This document shows, in pieces, positions 7,547-13,879 of a DNA stretch of 22,842 bases (position 1 is its first letter; every line of letters begins with the position of its first letter). Position numbers and translations under genes: made by a program. Under the pieces are notes generated by a model that ran no database searches, was not told the origin of the DNA, and saw nothing but the letters and a program-made list of their open reading frames with translations. Source of the DNA: PALSA-1336 sp038203095 (GTDB taxonomy: Bacteria > Patescibacteriota > Doudnabacteria > UBA920); NCBI GenBank assembly GCA_038203095.1, contig JBBREH010000021.1, forward strand, positions 1 through 22,842, written 5' to 3'.

Positions 7547-7576
7547 ATCTATATATTTTAGTAAATAATCAGCAAT

Positions 7577-8053
7577 ATGTCTAACCAAAACCAACCCGTA
7601 ATTTCCTGGCAGGCACAGGAATACAAGCACTATCCAAAAAACCTCGGCTGGTATGTCACATTTGGCGCCATTTCAATCTTAGTTGTGGCTTTTTTTGTAA
7701 TTGTGGAAAATGATATTTTTGCCGCAGTCAGCCTAGGATTAATTGCCGTTATGATTGCGTTGTTTTCAAGGCACCGGCCGGAAATGGTAAACATTGAACT
7801 CAACTCGCGAGGCATAAAATTTGGTAGCATTAGCTATCCTTATAAACAACTAAAATATTTTTGGATAGTAGAAAACAACCGCCACAAAACAATTAACTTT
7901 CATACTTCGGCCCTAGTTAATAACACGCTTATTTTAGAATTAGAGAACCAAAACCCCGACGAAGCAAGAGATTACCTTGTTCAATTTTTACCTGAACATG
8001 AAAAAAGTGAGGAGACCACCGCCCAAAAAATGATGCACAGGTTTAAGTTCTAA
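7577..8053 (+). CDS. Two-TM membrane protein, function unknown
   Basis: A 158-aa protein with an N-terminal soluble stretch containing 'SWQAQEYKHYPKNLGWY', two closely spaced transmembrane helices (about 25-43 'YVTFGAISILVVAFFVIV' and 47-64 'IFAAVSLGLIAVMIALFS'), then a cytoplasmic domain of about 90 residues with a beta-rich pattern ('GIKFGSISYPYKQLKYFWIV'). The two-TM-plus-beta layout resembles bacterial PH-like membrane proteins, but I cannot assign a domain firmly. The basic C-terminal 'KMMHRFKF' is characteristic-looking. It stands alone between two tRNA genes on opposite strands. The start has an A/T-rich leader without a ribosome binding site. Confidence 0.8.
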   Translation: MSNQNQPVISWQAQEYKHYPKNLGWYVTFGAISILVVAFFVIVENDIFAAVSLGLIAVMIALFSRHRPEMVNIELNSRGIKFGSISYPYKQLKYFWIVENNRHKTINFHTSALVNNTLILELENQNPDEARDYLVQFLPEHEKSEETTAQKMMHRFKF

Positions 8054-8058
8054 TTATC

Positions 8059-8090
8059 CACAAATCACAAATGAACACAAATTCACAGAT
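8059..8090. repeat. Degenerate 7-nt tandem repeat (CACAAAT)
   Basis: CACAAAT occurs at 8059-8065, 8066-8072 and 8076-8082, with a variant CACAGAT at 8084-8090. The array starts 5 nt after the stop of the two-TM gene and lies before tRNA-Arg. It belongs to the same kind of short-unit spacer repeat as those in the - strand cluster. Confidence 0.6.
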
Positions 8091-8128
8091 TACGCGAGTA
8101 TGATCATTAGACTTGTCGCTTACCAAAC

Positions 8129-8205
8129 GGTCTCGTAGCTCAGTGGATTAGAGCGTTCCCCTCCGAAGGGAAAGGCCGCTGGTTCGATCCCAGCCGAGAT
8201 CACCA
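8129..8205 (+). tRNA. tRNA-Arg (anticodon CCG)
   Basis: A 77-nt cloverleaf: acceptor GGTCTCG with CGAGATC (one G-T pair), D arm GCTC...GAGC, anticodon arm TTCCC-CTCCGAA-GGGAA with anticodon CCG, and T arm GCTGG-TTCGATC-CCAGC. Discriminator A is followed by an encoded CCA. It reads the CGG arginine codon. No T-run terminator follows. Confidence 0.96.
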
Positions 8206-8225
8206 TAATAAATAAAAATATAAAC

Positions 8226-8262
8226 GGTGCGAGGTGAAACTCTTGCTAAGGGCACCATGAGT
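8226..8262 (+). other. Possible H-type pseudoknot in the leader of the small membrane genes
   Basis: GGTGC (8226-8230) can pair with GCACC (8252-8256), and ACTC (8239-8242), lying inside that loop, can pair with GAGT (8259-8262) outside it. The interleaved stems form a pseudoknot, or two exclusive hairpins. It sits 20-60 nt downstream of tRNA-Arg and about 30 nt before the ATG at 8291. I match it to no known riboswitch. Confidence 0.3.
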
Positions 8263-8290
8263 GACGGGATGAAATTTCAAAAAAACAAAA

Positions 8291-8464
8291 ATGAAAAAAA
8301 AGATTTTATTTATAATTTTTGCTTATCTTACTATTGGGGTTTATAGTTTTTTTACCGCCCGAACCGGTACTCTGAATTTTCCCGAAAATTTGGTAACTTT
8401 TTTATACTATATTTTCTTTTGGCCCTTGCTGGTAATAATGTATTTTGTAGCTCCAATATTTTAA
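8291..8464 (+). CDS. Small membrane protein, first of a tandem pair
   Basis: A 57-aa very hydrophobic protein beginning MKKKILFIIFAYLTIG, with an N-terminal transmembrane helix (about 4-21), a short polar loop ('TARTGTLNFPENL') and a second helix (about 36-56) containing 'FFWPLLVIMYFV'. Its TAA stop is followed directly by the ATG of the next small gene, which has a similar layout. No family is recognised. Support comes from the coupled start/stop, the similarity to its neighbour and clean two-helix topology. It is not a shadow: no other long frame covers the region. Confidence 0.55.
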   Translation: MKKKILFIIFAYLTIGVYSFFTARTGTLNFPENLVTFLYYIFFWPLLVIMYFVAPIF

Positions 8465-8632
8465 ATGTCTAAAACTCTTAAAATAATTTTAACTGCAATA
8501 TTTACCTACTTATTGATTGGTTTTCCGGTTTGGCTTAAATTTCATCTTAACTATAATCCTAACCGAGATTCCTTTGCCGATAATTTTATGGCGTTTTTAT
8601 TAAATACGCTTTTATGGCCAATTTTAATTTAA
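8465..8632 (+). CDS. Small membrane protein, second of a tandem pair
   Basis: A 55-aa protein (MSKTLKIILTAIFTYLLIGF at the start) with a helix at about 5-23 and a second hydrophobic stretch at the C terminus ('MAFLLNTLLWPILI'). It shares with the upstream 57-aa protein the order helix, polar Asn-rich loop, then a 'WP' motif in the second helix (LLWPIL versus FFWPLL), so the two probably arose by duplication. It starts immediately after the previous stop and its last 19 nt overlap the recG start, suggesting coupled translation of all three genes. Function unknown. Confidence 0.55.
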   Translation: MSKTLKIILTAIFTYLLIGFPVWLKFHLNYNPNRDSFADNFMAFLLNTLLWPILI

Positions 8633-10749
8633 ACCTAAAGATAACCAGCGAAATATCTGAATTATCCAGAATCACCAAGCCGCAAGTTGCGGCTTTAAAA
8701 AAACTCGGGTTAAATACCGCGCGGGATTTGCTTTTGCACTTCCCTTACCGCTATTTAGACTTTTCACAAACCAGGTTTGTTAAAGATTTAAAGCCCGACG
8801 AAAGCGTTAGCTTAAAGGTTAAAATCAACAGCATATCCGGTCGTTTTGCAATGTACGGGCGAATGGCTTTGGCGGAGGCTGTGGTAAGCGATGAAACCGG
8901 CAGTATTAAAGTTGTTTGGTTTAACCAGCCATATTTAGCCAAAACCTTGACCGCTGGGGATGAAATATTTTTAGCCGGAGAGGCGGGTTACTATAAAAAC
9001 AGTCTGCAATTAACCAACCCAATATACGAAAAAGTTCCCGATTTCCCCATCCACACAACCCGCCTTGTGCCTTTGTACCACTTAAAGCAAAGCCTTTACC
9101 CAAAAACTTTCCGCAACTTAATTGCCCAAGTATTGCCGTTTGCAAATGAAGTGGCTGATGAGTTGCCTCAAAAAATCATCGCCAACCAAGGCCTGTTAAA
9201 CCTAAGCCAAACAATTAAAATTTCACATTTCCCCGGCAGTAATGAGGAACTTACCAAGGCAAAAAAACGTCTGGCTTTTGAGGAAATTTTTTTAAGCCAG
9301 CTAATTGCACAAAAACATAAACTGGAAACCGCCAAGACCGGTAGCTTTAAAATAAAGTTTGACCAAAAGCTGGTTAAAAAATTTGTAGATGCTCTACCCT
9401 TTAAATTAACAGCCGGACAAAAAAAATCCGCCTGGGAAATTTTGCAGGATTTAGAAAAACCCACGCCAATGAACCGGCTCCTGGAAGGTGACGTGGGCAG
9501 TGGCAAAACTTTGGTGGCGCTAATTGCCGCCCTGCAAACGGTGGCTGATGAATACCAGGTTGTTTTTTTGGCACCCACGGAAATTCTGGCCAAACAGCAT
9601 TACGAAACCGCAAAAAAATACCTAACTAGCATAAATCACGGCCGTGATTTATGCTATACAGCGCTTTTGACCAATGCTTACTCGATTATTGATAGCAAGG
9701 AAATTAAAAAAGCAGATATGCAGGCCCTAATCAAAAAAGGTCAACCTGCGCTTTATATTGGCACACACGCGTTGTTGGAAAAAACCATTAAATTTAAAAA
9801 ACTGGCTTTGGTAATTATAGATGAACAGCACCGCTTTGGCGTGGAGCAAAGAGCCAAGCTAATGGCCTCTACAAAAAAAATTCCGCACTTGCTTTCGCTA
9901 ACCGCCACCCCAATCCCCCGCACCCTACAGCTGGCTTTTTACAGAGAGCTGGATATTTCTCAAATTAAACAAAAGCCTAGCGACAGAAAAACAATAATTA
10001 CTAAATTGGTGACCGATGAAAATCGGCCAAAGGCTTATGAGTTTGTTAGAAACCAAATTGCGCTAGGGAGGCAGGTGTTTGTAATAACGCCGCTAATTGA
10101 AGAGTCCGATAAGCTTGGGGTGAAATCGGCAAAAAAGGAGCAAGAAAATCTACAAAAAATTTTTCTCGACAAGAAAGTTGGCCTTTTACACGGCAGATTA
10201 AAAGGCAAGGAAAAAGAAAGCGTGATGAATGAATTTTTACAAAATCAAATACAAATTTTAGTTGCCACCTCGGTCGTGGAAGTCGGCGTAGACGTACCCA
10301 ATGCCAGTGTAATGGTCATAGAGGGCGCCGAACGCTTTGGCCTGGCCCAACTCCACCAATTCCGCGGCCGAGTTGGCCGGGCAGAACACCAAAGTTATTG
10401 CTTTTTGTTTATGTCAGATGTAAGAACCGGCGTAGGGAAGAGTCTGGACCATTCCCTACTGACTAATGAAAAATCACTTCAAGACAACACTCTCGTGCGC
10501 CTCGAAGCTTTCACCCAAACTCAAGACGGTTTTGAACTGGCTGAACTAGACCTAAAACAGCGCGGCTTTGGTGACCTCTACGGCGCCAGCCAAAGTGGCT
10601 ACAATTTTAAATACTTTGACCCCAGCTACACATCGCTCATAGGGCCCGCCCGCGACGAGGCGTTGGCAATTTTACGAGATGATCTAAATTTGGACAACTA
10701 CCCTTTGCTAAAAGAAAAAATTAAAGACAAGGTTGTACATTTTGAATAG
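8614..10749 (+). CDS. recG: ATP-dependent DNA helicase RecG
   Basis: RecG remodels stalled replication forks and branched DNA by double-strand translocation. The N-terminal part contains the OB-fold wedge domain (about 60-140, around 'SVSLKVKINSISGRFAMYGR'). The helicase core has Walker A 'GDVGSGKT' (292-299), motif II 'DEQH' (403-406) in 'IIDEQHRFGVEQR', motif III 'SLTATPIPRTL', the 'TSVVEVGVDVPNA' motif and motif VI 'QLHQFRGRVGR' (579-589). Length (711 aa) is normal for the family. The ATG at 8614 overlaps the preceding small gene by 19 nt and gives a typical N terminus with a helix-hairpin-helix-like 'QVAALKKLGLNTARDLLLHF'. It converges with radA across a 220-nt gap. Confidence 0.97.
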   Translation: MANFNLNLKITSEISELSRITKPQVAALKKLGLNTARDLLLHFPYRYLDFSQTRFVKDLKPDESVSLKVKINSISGRFAMYGRMALAEAVVSDETGSIKVVWFNQPYLAKTLTAGDEIFLAGEAGYYKNSLQLTNPIYEKVPDFPIHTTRLVPLYHLKQSLYPKTFRNLIAQVLPFANEVADELPQKIIANQGLLNLSQTIKISHFPGSNEELTKAKKRLAFEEIFLSQLIAQKHKLETAKTGSFKIKFDQKLVKKFVDALPFKLTAGQKKSAWEILQDLEKPTPMNRLLEGDVGSGKTLVALIAALQTVADEYQVVFLAPTEILAKQHYETAKKYLTSINHGRDLCYTALLTNAYSIIDSKEIKKADMQALIKKGQPALYIGTHALLEKTIKFKKLALVIIDEQHRFGVEQRAKLMASTKKIPHLLSLTATPIPRTLQLAFYRELDISQIKQKPSDRKTIITKLVTDENRPKAYEFVRNQIALGRQVFVITPLIEESDKLGVKSAKKEQENLQKIFLDKKVGLLHGRLKGKEKESVMNEFLQNQIQILVATSVVEVGVDVPNASVMVIEGAERFGLAQLHQFRGRVGRAEHQSYCFLFMSDVRTGVGKSLDHSLLTNEKSLQDNTLVRLEAFTQTQDGFELAELDLKQRGFGDLYGASQSGYNFKYFDPSYTSLIGPARDEALAILRDDLNLDNYPLLKEKIKDKVVHFE

Positions 10750-10768
10750 GCAGATAATTACCCTCTGT

Positions 10769-10807
10769 GACAGTCCCAGAAGTGATTGCTTTTGAGTTGT
10801 GACTGTC
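10769..10807. repeat. Inverted repeat after recG
   Basis: GACAGTC (10769-10775) and GACTGTC (10801-10807) form a 7-bp stem with a 25-nt loop, 20 nt after the recG stop. No T-run follows, so it is not a classical terminator. Confidence 0.35.
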
Positions 10808-10840
10808 CACTTGGGTACAAAAATTTATTCTGATTTTTCA

Positions 10841-10949
10841 AAATAAGTGCAGGGTGCTAATTTATTTAACTTCAGCTTGAAGCATTGCTCTGGAAAAACA
10901 CAGGCCAATGGCCAGCGCTACAACTTCCTTCACTCGGCAGCACTTATTT
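10841..10949. repeat. 109-bp element bounded by a 10-bp perfect inverted repeat
   Basis: AAATAAGTGC (10841-10850) is repeated inverted as GCACTTATTT (10940-10949), with flanking bases also partly matching. The interior holds two small hairpins (CTTCA-GCT-TGAAG and GGCC-AAT-GGCC) and no gene. It fills most of the convergent recG-radA gap and could act as a two-way end signal or be a short mobile element. Confidence 0.45.
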
Positions 10950-10969
10950 AGAATAACACAAAGAGCTTA

Positions 10970-12343
10970 TTACCCAATTTCCTGTATTGCTTCGTTCAAG
11001 GTTTTTACTTGAATGATTTTTATTTTGCTGGTTTTTATTTCAATACGCCCTTTAGGACAAATCATTTTTTTAAAACCAAGTTTTTCCGCTTCCTTAATTC
11101 TTTTTTCCAAATTGGGTACATAGCGAACTTCGCCGGAAAGACCGAGTTCACCAATTACTACGGTTTCGCTGATGATAATATCTTTTAAACTGGAAACAAT
11201 GGCCAAAGCCACGGCTAAATCCGCGGCGGGTTCTTCTATTTTTATGCCACCGACCACGTTAATGTAAATATCTTGATTGCTAACGTTAATATTGGCGCGT
11301 TTGGAGAGTATTGCGGTTAATAACTGCAAACGGTTGGCATCAAACCCGGCTGTGGTGCGCTTGGGATAGCCAAAATTGGTGACAGATGTTAGCGCCTGAA
11401 TTTCAAGCAATAAAGCGCGGCTACCCTCGGTAACGGCTGTAATAATGTTGCCCGAGGCTTTTATGCTATCTTCTCCCAAAAATAACTGTGACGGATTTTT
11501 AACTTCCATTAGCCCGCCGCCTTGCATTTCAAAAACGCCCACTTCGTTGGTCGTGCCAAAGCGATTTTTAACACAGCGTAATATTCTAAAAGACGCGAAC
11601 CTCTCCCCTTCCAAATACAGCACTGTGTCCACCATATGCTCCAAAGTCTTGGGTCCTGCTAAATAGCCTTCCTTGGTTACGTGGCCGATGACAATAAATG
11701 AAATATGATTCTGCTTGGCCATCCGCATAATTTGCTGGACAGCGCTTGTAACCTGGGAAACGCCGCCGGCCACACCGCTTGCGCCTTCCGAATACATAGT
11801 TTGAATGGAATCTATTATTACAAGTTCCGGCTTTTGGTTTTCTATGCTGGCTAAAATCGTTTCCAAATCTGTCTCAGCTAAAACGTTAAGCTGATGCGTC
11901 TTGTTAATTCGGTTGGCGCGGAGCTTAATTTGGCTCACGGATTCCTCGCCGGAAACGTAAAGGACGTCAGCATCGCTGTCTTTAATGCCTCCTGTAGGAG
12001 AGGGTCTAGACCCTACCCTACAAAGCATAATCGATAACTGCAGCGCCAAAGTAGATTTGCCAATGCCCGGATCGCCTCCTAAAAGTATCAAACTACCCGG
12101 CACAATGCCACCACCAACAACCTCGTCAAATTCACTAATCCCGGTTTTTATTCTCGGACGTTGAAAAACGTCCACAGAGGACAAATCTACGGACTGAGCC
12201 GCCCTGCCACTGGATTTTTGCCCTCTATTTTCTATTTTCTCCTCTAAGCTATTCCACTGCCCGCAATTGGGGCACTTGCCCTGCCAGCGGGGAGATTTGT
12301 GCTGGCAGTTGGAACAAATAAAGACAATGCTGGATTTGGACAT
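10970..12343 (-). CDS. radA: DNA repair protein RadA
   Basis: RadA (Sms) is a RecA-like ATPase that promotes branch migration in recombination. The ATG at 12343 is chosen because the protein then begins MSKSSIVFICSNC, the usual N-terminal zinc finger (Cys10, 13, 24, 27); an ATG 42 nt upstream only adds residues coded by spacer repeat. Walker A is 'GDPGIGKS' (90-97), the lid region is 'YVSGEESVSQIKLRANR', the RadA signature is 'KNRFG' (259-263), and a Lon-like C-terminal domain follows. Length is 457 aa. Odd: residues about 108-121 ('CRVGSRPSPTGG' onward) are an insertion of about 14 residues absent from the E. coli protein, coded by a 30-bp near-palindrome, between the helix after Walker A and the 'VLYVSGEES' strand. 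The frame is kept. Confidence 0.96.
   Translation of the reverse strand: MSKSSIVFICSNCQHKSPRWQGKCPNCGQWNSLEEKIENRGQKSSGRAAQSVDLSSVDVFQRPRIKTGISEFDEVVGGGIVPGSLILLGGDPGIGKSTLALQLSIMLCRVGSRPSPTGGIKDSDADVLYVSGEESVSQIKLRANRINKTHQLNVLAETDLETILASIENQKPELVIIDSIQTMYSEGASGVAGGVSQVTSAVQQIMRMAKQNHISFIVIGHVTKEGYLAGPKTLEHMVDTVLYLEGERFASFRILRCVKNRFGTTNEVGVFEMQGGGLMEVKNPSQLFLGEDSIKASGNIITAVTEGSRALLLEIQALTSVTNFGYPKRTTAGFDANRLQLLTAILSKRANINVSNQDIYINVVGGIKIEEPAADLAVALAIVSSLKDIIISETVVIGELGLSGEVRYVPNLEKRIKEAEKLGFKKMICPKGRIEIKTSKIKIIQVKTLNEAIQEIG
11993..12022. repeat. In-frame palindromic insertion inside radA
   Basis: TGTAGG (11993-11998) and CCTACA (12017-12022) flank a perfect 14-bp palindrome AGGGTCTAGACCCT (12001-12014), with 2-nt mismatched bulges on each side. 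Thirteen of 15 positions of each half are symmetric. On the coding strand it encodes CRVGSRPSPT, the part of RadA that does not align with other RadA proteins. The form recalls the Rickettsia palindromic elements that insert in frame in genes. Confidence 0.7.
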
Positions 12344-12352
12344 AATAAAATT

Positions 12353-12424
12353 GAAAAGAATGAAAAGAATGACAAGAATGCTCAAAATTCTTGCTCAATC
12401 TTTTAATTCTTTTAAATCTTGTCA
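12353..12424. repeat. Inverted short-repeat spacer between the propeller gene and radA
   Basis: Three 9-nt units (GAAAAGAAT, GAAAAGAAT, GACAAGAAT) run from 12353 to 12379. After a 7-nt loop, inverted relatives (ATTCTTG at 12387-12393, then CAATCTTTT, AATTCTTTT, AATCTTGTC) run to about 12424. The innermost stem CAAGAAT/ATTCTTG is perfect. The unit fills the spacer 12344-12430 almost exactly and contains no gene. Confidence 0.65.
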
Positions 12425-12430
12425 ATCCAA

Positions 12431-13594
12431 TTACTGCTGAGTTAAATCAAGATAATACAGCGCGCCGTCTTGTGCGTTTCTAAAAAATAGTTTGTCGGAA
12501 GTATTATTTAAAAATAAATCTCGGCCGTCAATTTGCATTGAGTTGTTTGCAGAATACTGTTTTTTGTCTAAAGATGAGGTGTCCATTCTAAAAAACCCGT
12601 CTACAGTTAAACTTGCTTCGCCTGCACTGCCGGAGGTCGGTACAGCCGCATAAATAATATTACTGTCCTTGTCCCAAACAACTTTACTTACAGTTGTAAA
12701 TAGGCCTAAATTTTTTACTTCACCCGAGGTTAAATTGTAAATCCAAAGCTGATATTTCTGTGTGTTAACATCGCGCTTGGCAAACAAAAACTTTTGGCCG
12801 TCCGGACTCCAGAGAGCTCCATAATTTTGCCCACTTTTTACCAAGCCTTTCCAAGACTTACCGTCACTGCTTACTGAATTTATAGCATTGTTTGAGCCGG
12901 TGTTGGCAATTTCATAATACAAAACCTGGGATCCGTCCGGAGAAACTGTTATTGAGTCATCAGTTTCCCACATTTCAGCCGACTGATGCCAATTGGTAGA
13001 ATCTGGGTTAGCAATATTTAAGGTGGCCTTATTATTTTCAAGCCAAATGTACATTATTTTGTTTCCAGCCGGCATCCAATCCACTGCCGTAATTTGAGGT
13101 GGCAAATCCACATATTGCCCAACACTACTGTTAAAATAACTCCAACCGGTTTTTCCTGTAGCGTCTAAAATTTGAGCAATGAAATCTCCGCCCTTAGATG
13201 GCCATAGAATTTTGGTGATGCCGGCTTTAGGCGCGACTTCCAACTTTTTTTTGTTTGTCATTTGCAACTGGCCGTTGTTGTCTTGCAAACTAGCCTGATA
13301 AAGATTGCCCTGGCGATCAAAATAATTAATCCCGCTGCCGCTAAAAAATAGCACGGGGGAAACTACCTGATCGTCTGTCAGCTTAACAATGCCGGAAACT
13401 TTTGACTGGGGGGCAGGAGTGGGATCAACCGGTGGGGTTGATGTAGAATTATTATTTACCGGCTGAGGATTAACCTGAGTTACAGGCGGGTCGATAGTGG
13501 GTTTTTTTGAATATTTAGCGTATATCAAAAACCCTAAAGTACCCACAATAAGTAAAAAAATTGCGCCTAAAATAGCAATGGCTTTTTTATTCAT
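12431..13594 (-). CDS. Membrane-anchored beta-propeller (TolB/WD40-like) protein
   Basis: A 387-aa protein with a short positive N terminus, one transmembrane anchor (about 6-28, 'IAILGAIFLLIVGTLGFLIY'), a Pro/Thr/Asn-rich linker (about 30-65, 'NNNSTSTPPVDPTPAPQSK'), and an extracytoplasmic domain of about 320 residues made of repeated beta-strand blades. Typical blade signatures are 'VSPDGSQVLYYE' and 'WSPDGQKFLFAKR', as in TolB-type propellers; weaker ones are 'DWMPAGNKIMYIW' and 'VWDKDSNIIYAA'. The anchor is not followed by a lipobox cysteine. Such proteins usually bind partners or ligands at the cell surface rather than catalyse. An extended -10 promoter lies upstream, so it may be expressed apart from the secretion genes, with radA downstream of it. 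Confidence 0.8.
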   Translation of the reverse strand: MNKKAIAILGAIFLLIVGTLGFLIYAKYSKKPTIDPPVTQVNPQPVNNNSTSTPPVDPTPAPQSKVSGIVKLTDDQVVSPVLFFSGSGINYFDRQGNLYQASLQDNNGQLQMTNKKKLEVAPKAGITKILWPSKGGDFIAQILDATGKTGWSYFNSSVGQYVDLPPQITAVDWMPAGNKIMYIWLENNKATLNIANPDSTNWHQSAEMWETDDSITVSPDGSQVLYYEIANTGSNNAINSVSSDGKSWKGLVKSGQNYGALWSPDGQKFLFAKRDVNTQKYQLWIYNLTSGEVKNLGLFTTVSKVVWDKDSNIIYAAVPTSGSAGEASLTVDGFFRMDTSSLDKKQYSANNSMQIDGRDLFLNNTSDKLFFRNAQDGALYYLDLTQQ

Positions 13595-13634
13595 GTATTT
13601 TTATTTCTATGATAATGCTTTGCTCAATAAAAAT

Positions 13635-13663
13635 ATTATAGCATAAATCTAAAAAAGAGTAAA
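13635..13663 (-). promoter_or_regulatory. Promoter of the propeller gene
   Basis: On the - strand TTTACT (13663-13658) is followed after 17 nt by TATAAT (13640-13635), preceded by TGC to give an extended -10. Predicted transcription start is near 13628, leaving a leader of about 34 nt. The same 13-nt string TTATGCTATAATA occurs in front of prgI. Confidence 0.7.
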
Positions 13664-13666
13664 ATT

Positions 13667-13879
13667 TTATTTAGCGACTTCCCACTGAACATAGCTATCA
13701 TTGCGGGCCCGACATTTTTTAGCTTTAAAACGGCGAGGCGCGACAATCCATCCACAAGACAAGATTTCTTTGTTGTAAAGCCAAAGCCCTTTATTCCTCC
13801 CAATGGCAGGGTTTATTTGAATTCTGATAATCCTTAGTGGATATTCATTTATTTTAAACCCGAAACAAGAGCCTGGCAA
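13667..13879 (-). CDS. Doubtful small basic protein
   Basis: An open frame of 70 codons, rich in Arg, Lys, Trp and Cys ('GWIVAPRRFKAKKCRARNDS' near the C terminus). Its first 31 nt overlap the end of the large TIG-domain gene, which weakens the ATG as a true start. No family is recognised. It could be a small gene of the cluster, or a decayed remnant between the large gene and the propeller promoter. Confidence 0.3.
   Translation of the reverse strand: MPGSCFGFKINEYPLRIIRIQINPAIGRNKGLWLYNKEILSCGWIVAPRRFKAKKCRARNDSYVQWEVAK

Noticed and set aside
8257..8316. 19-codon frame starting in the pseudoknot region
   Set aside because: Very short, Lys/Asn-rich from an A-run, overlaps the start of the better-supported 57-aa gene.
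12344..12385. Upstream ATG of radA adding 14 residues
   Set aside because: The extra residues are read from the GAAAAGAAT repeat and the zinc-finger start at 12343 matches other RadA proteins.
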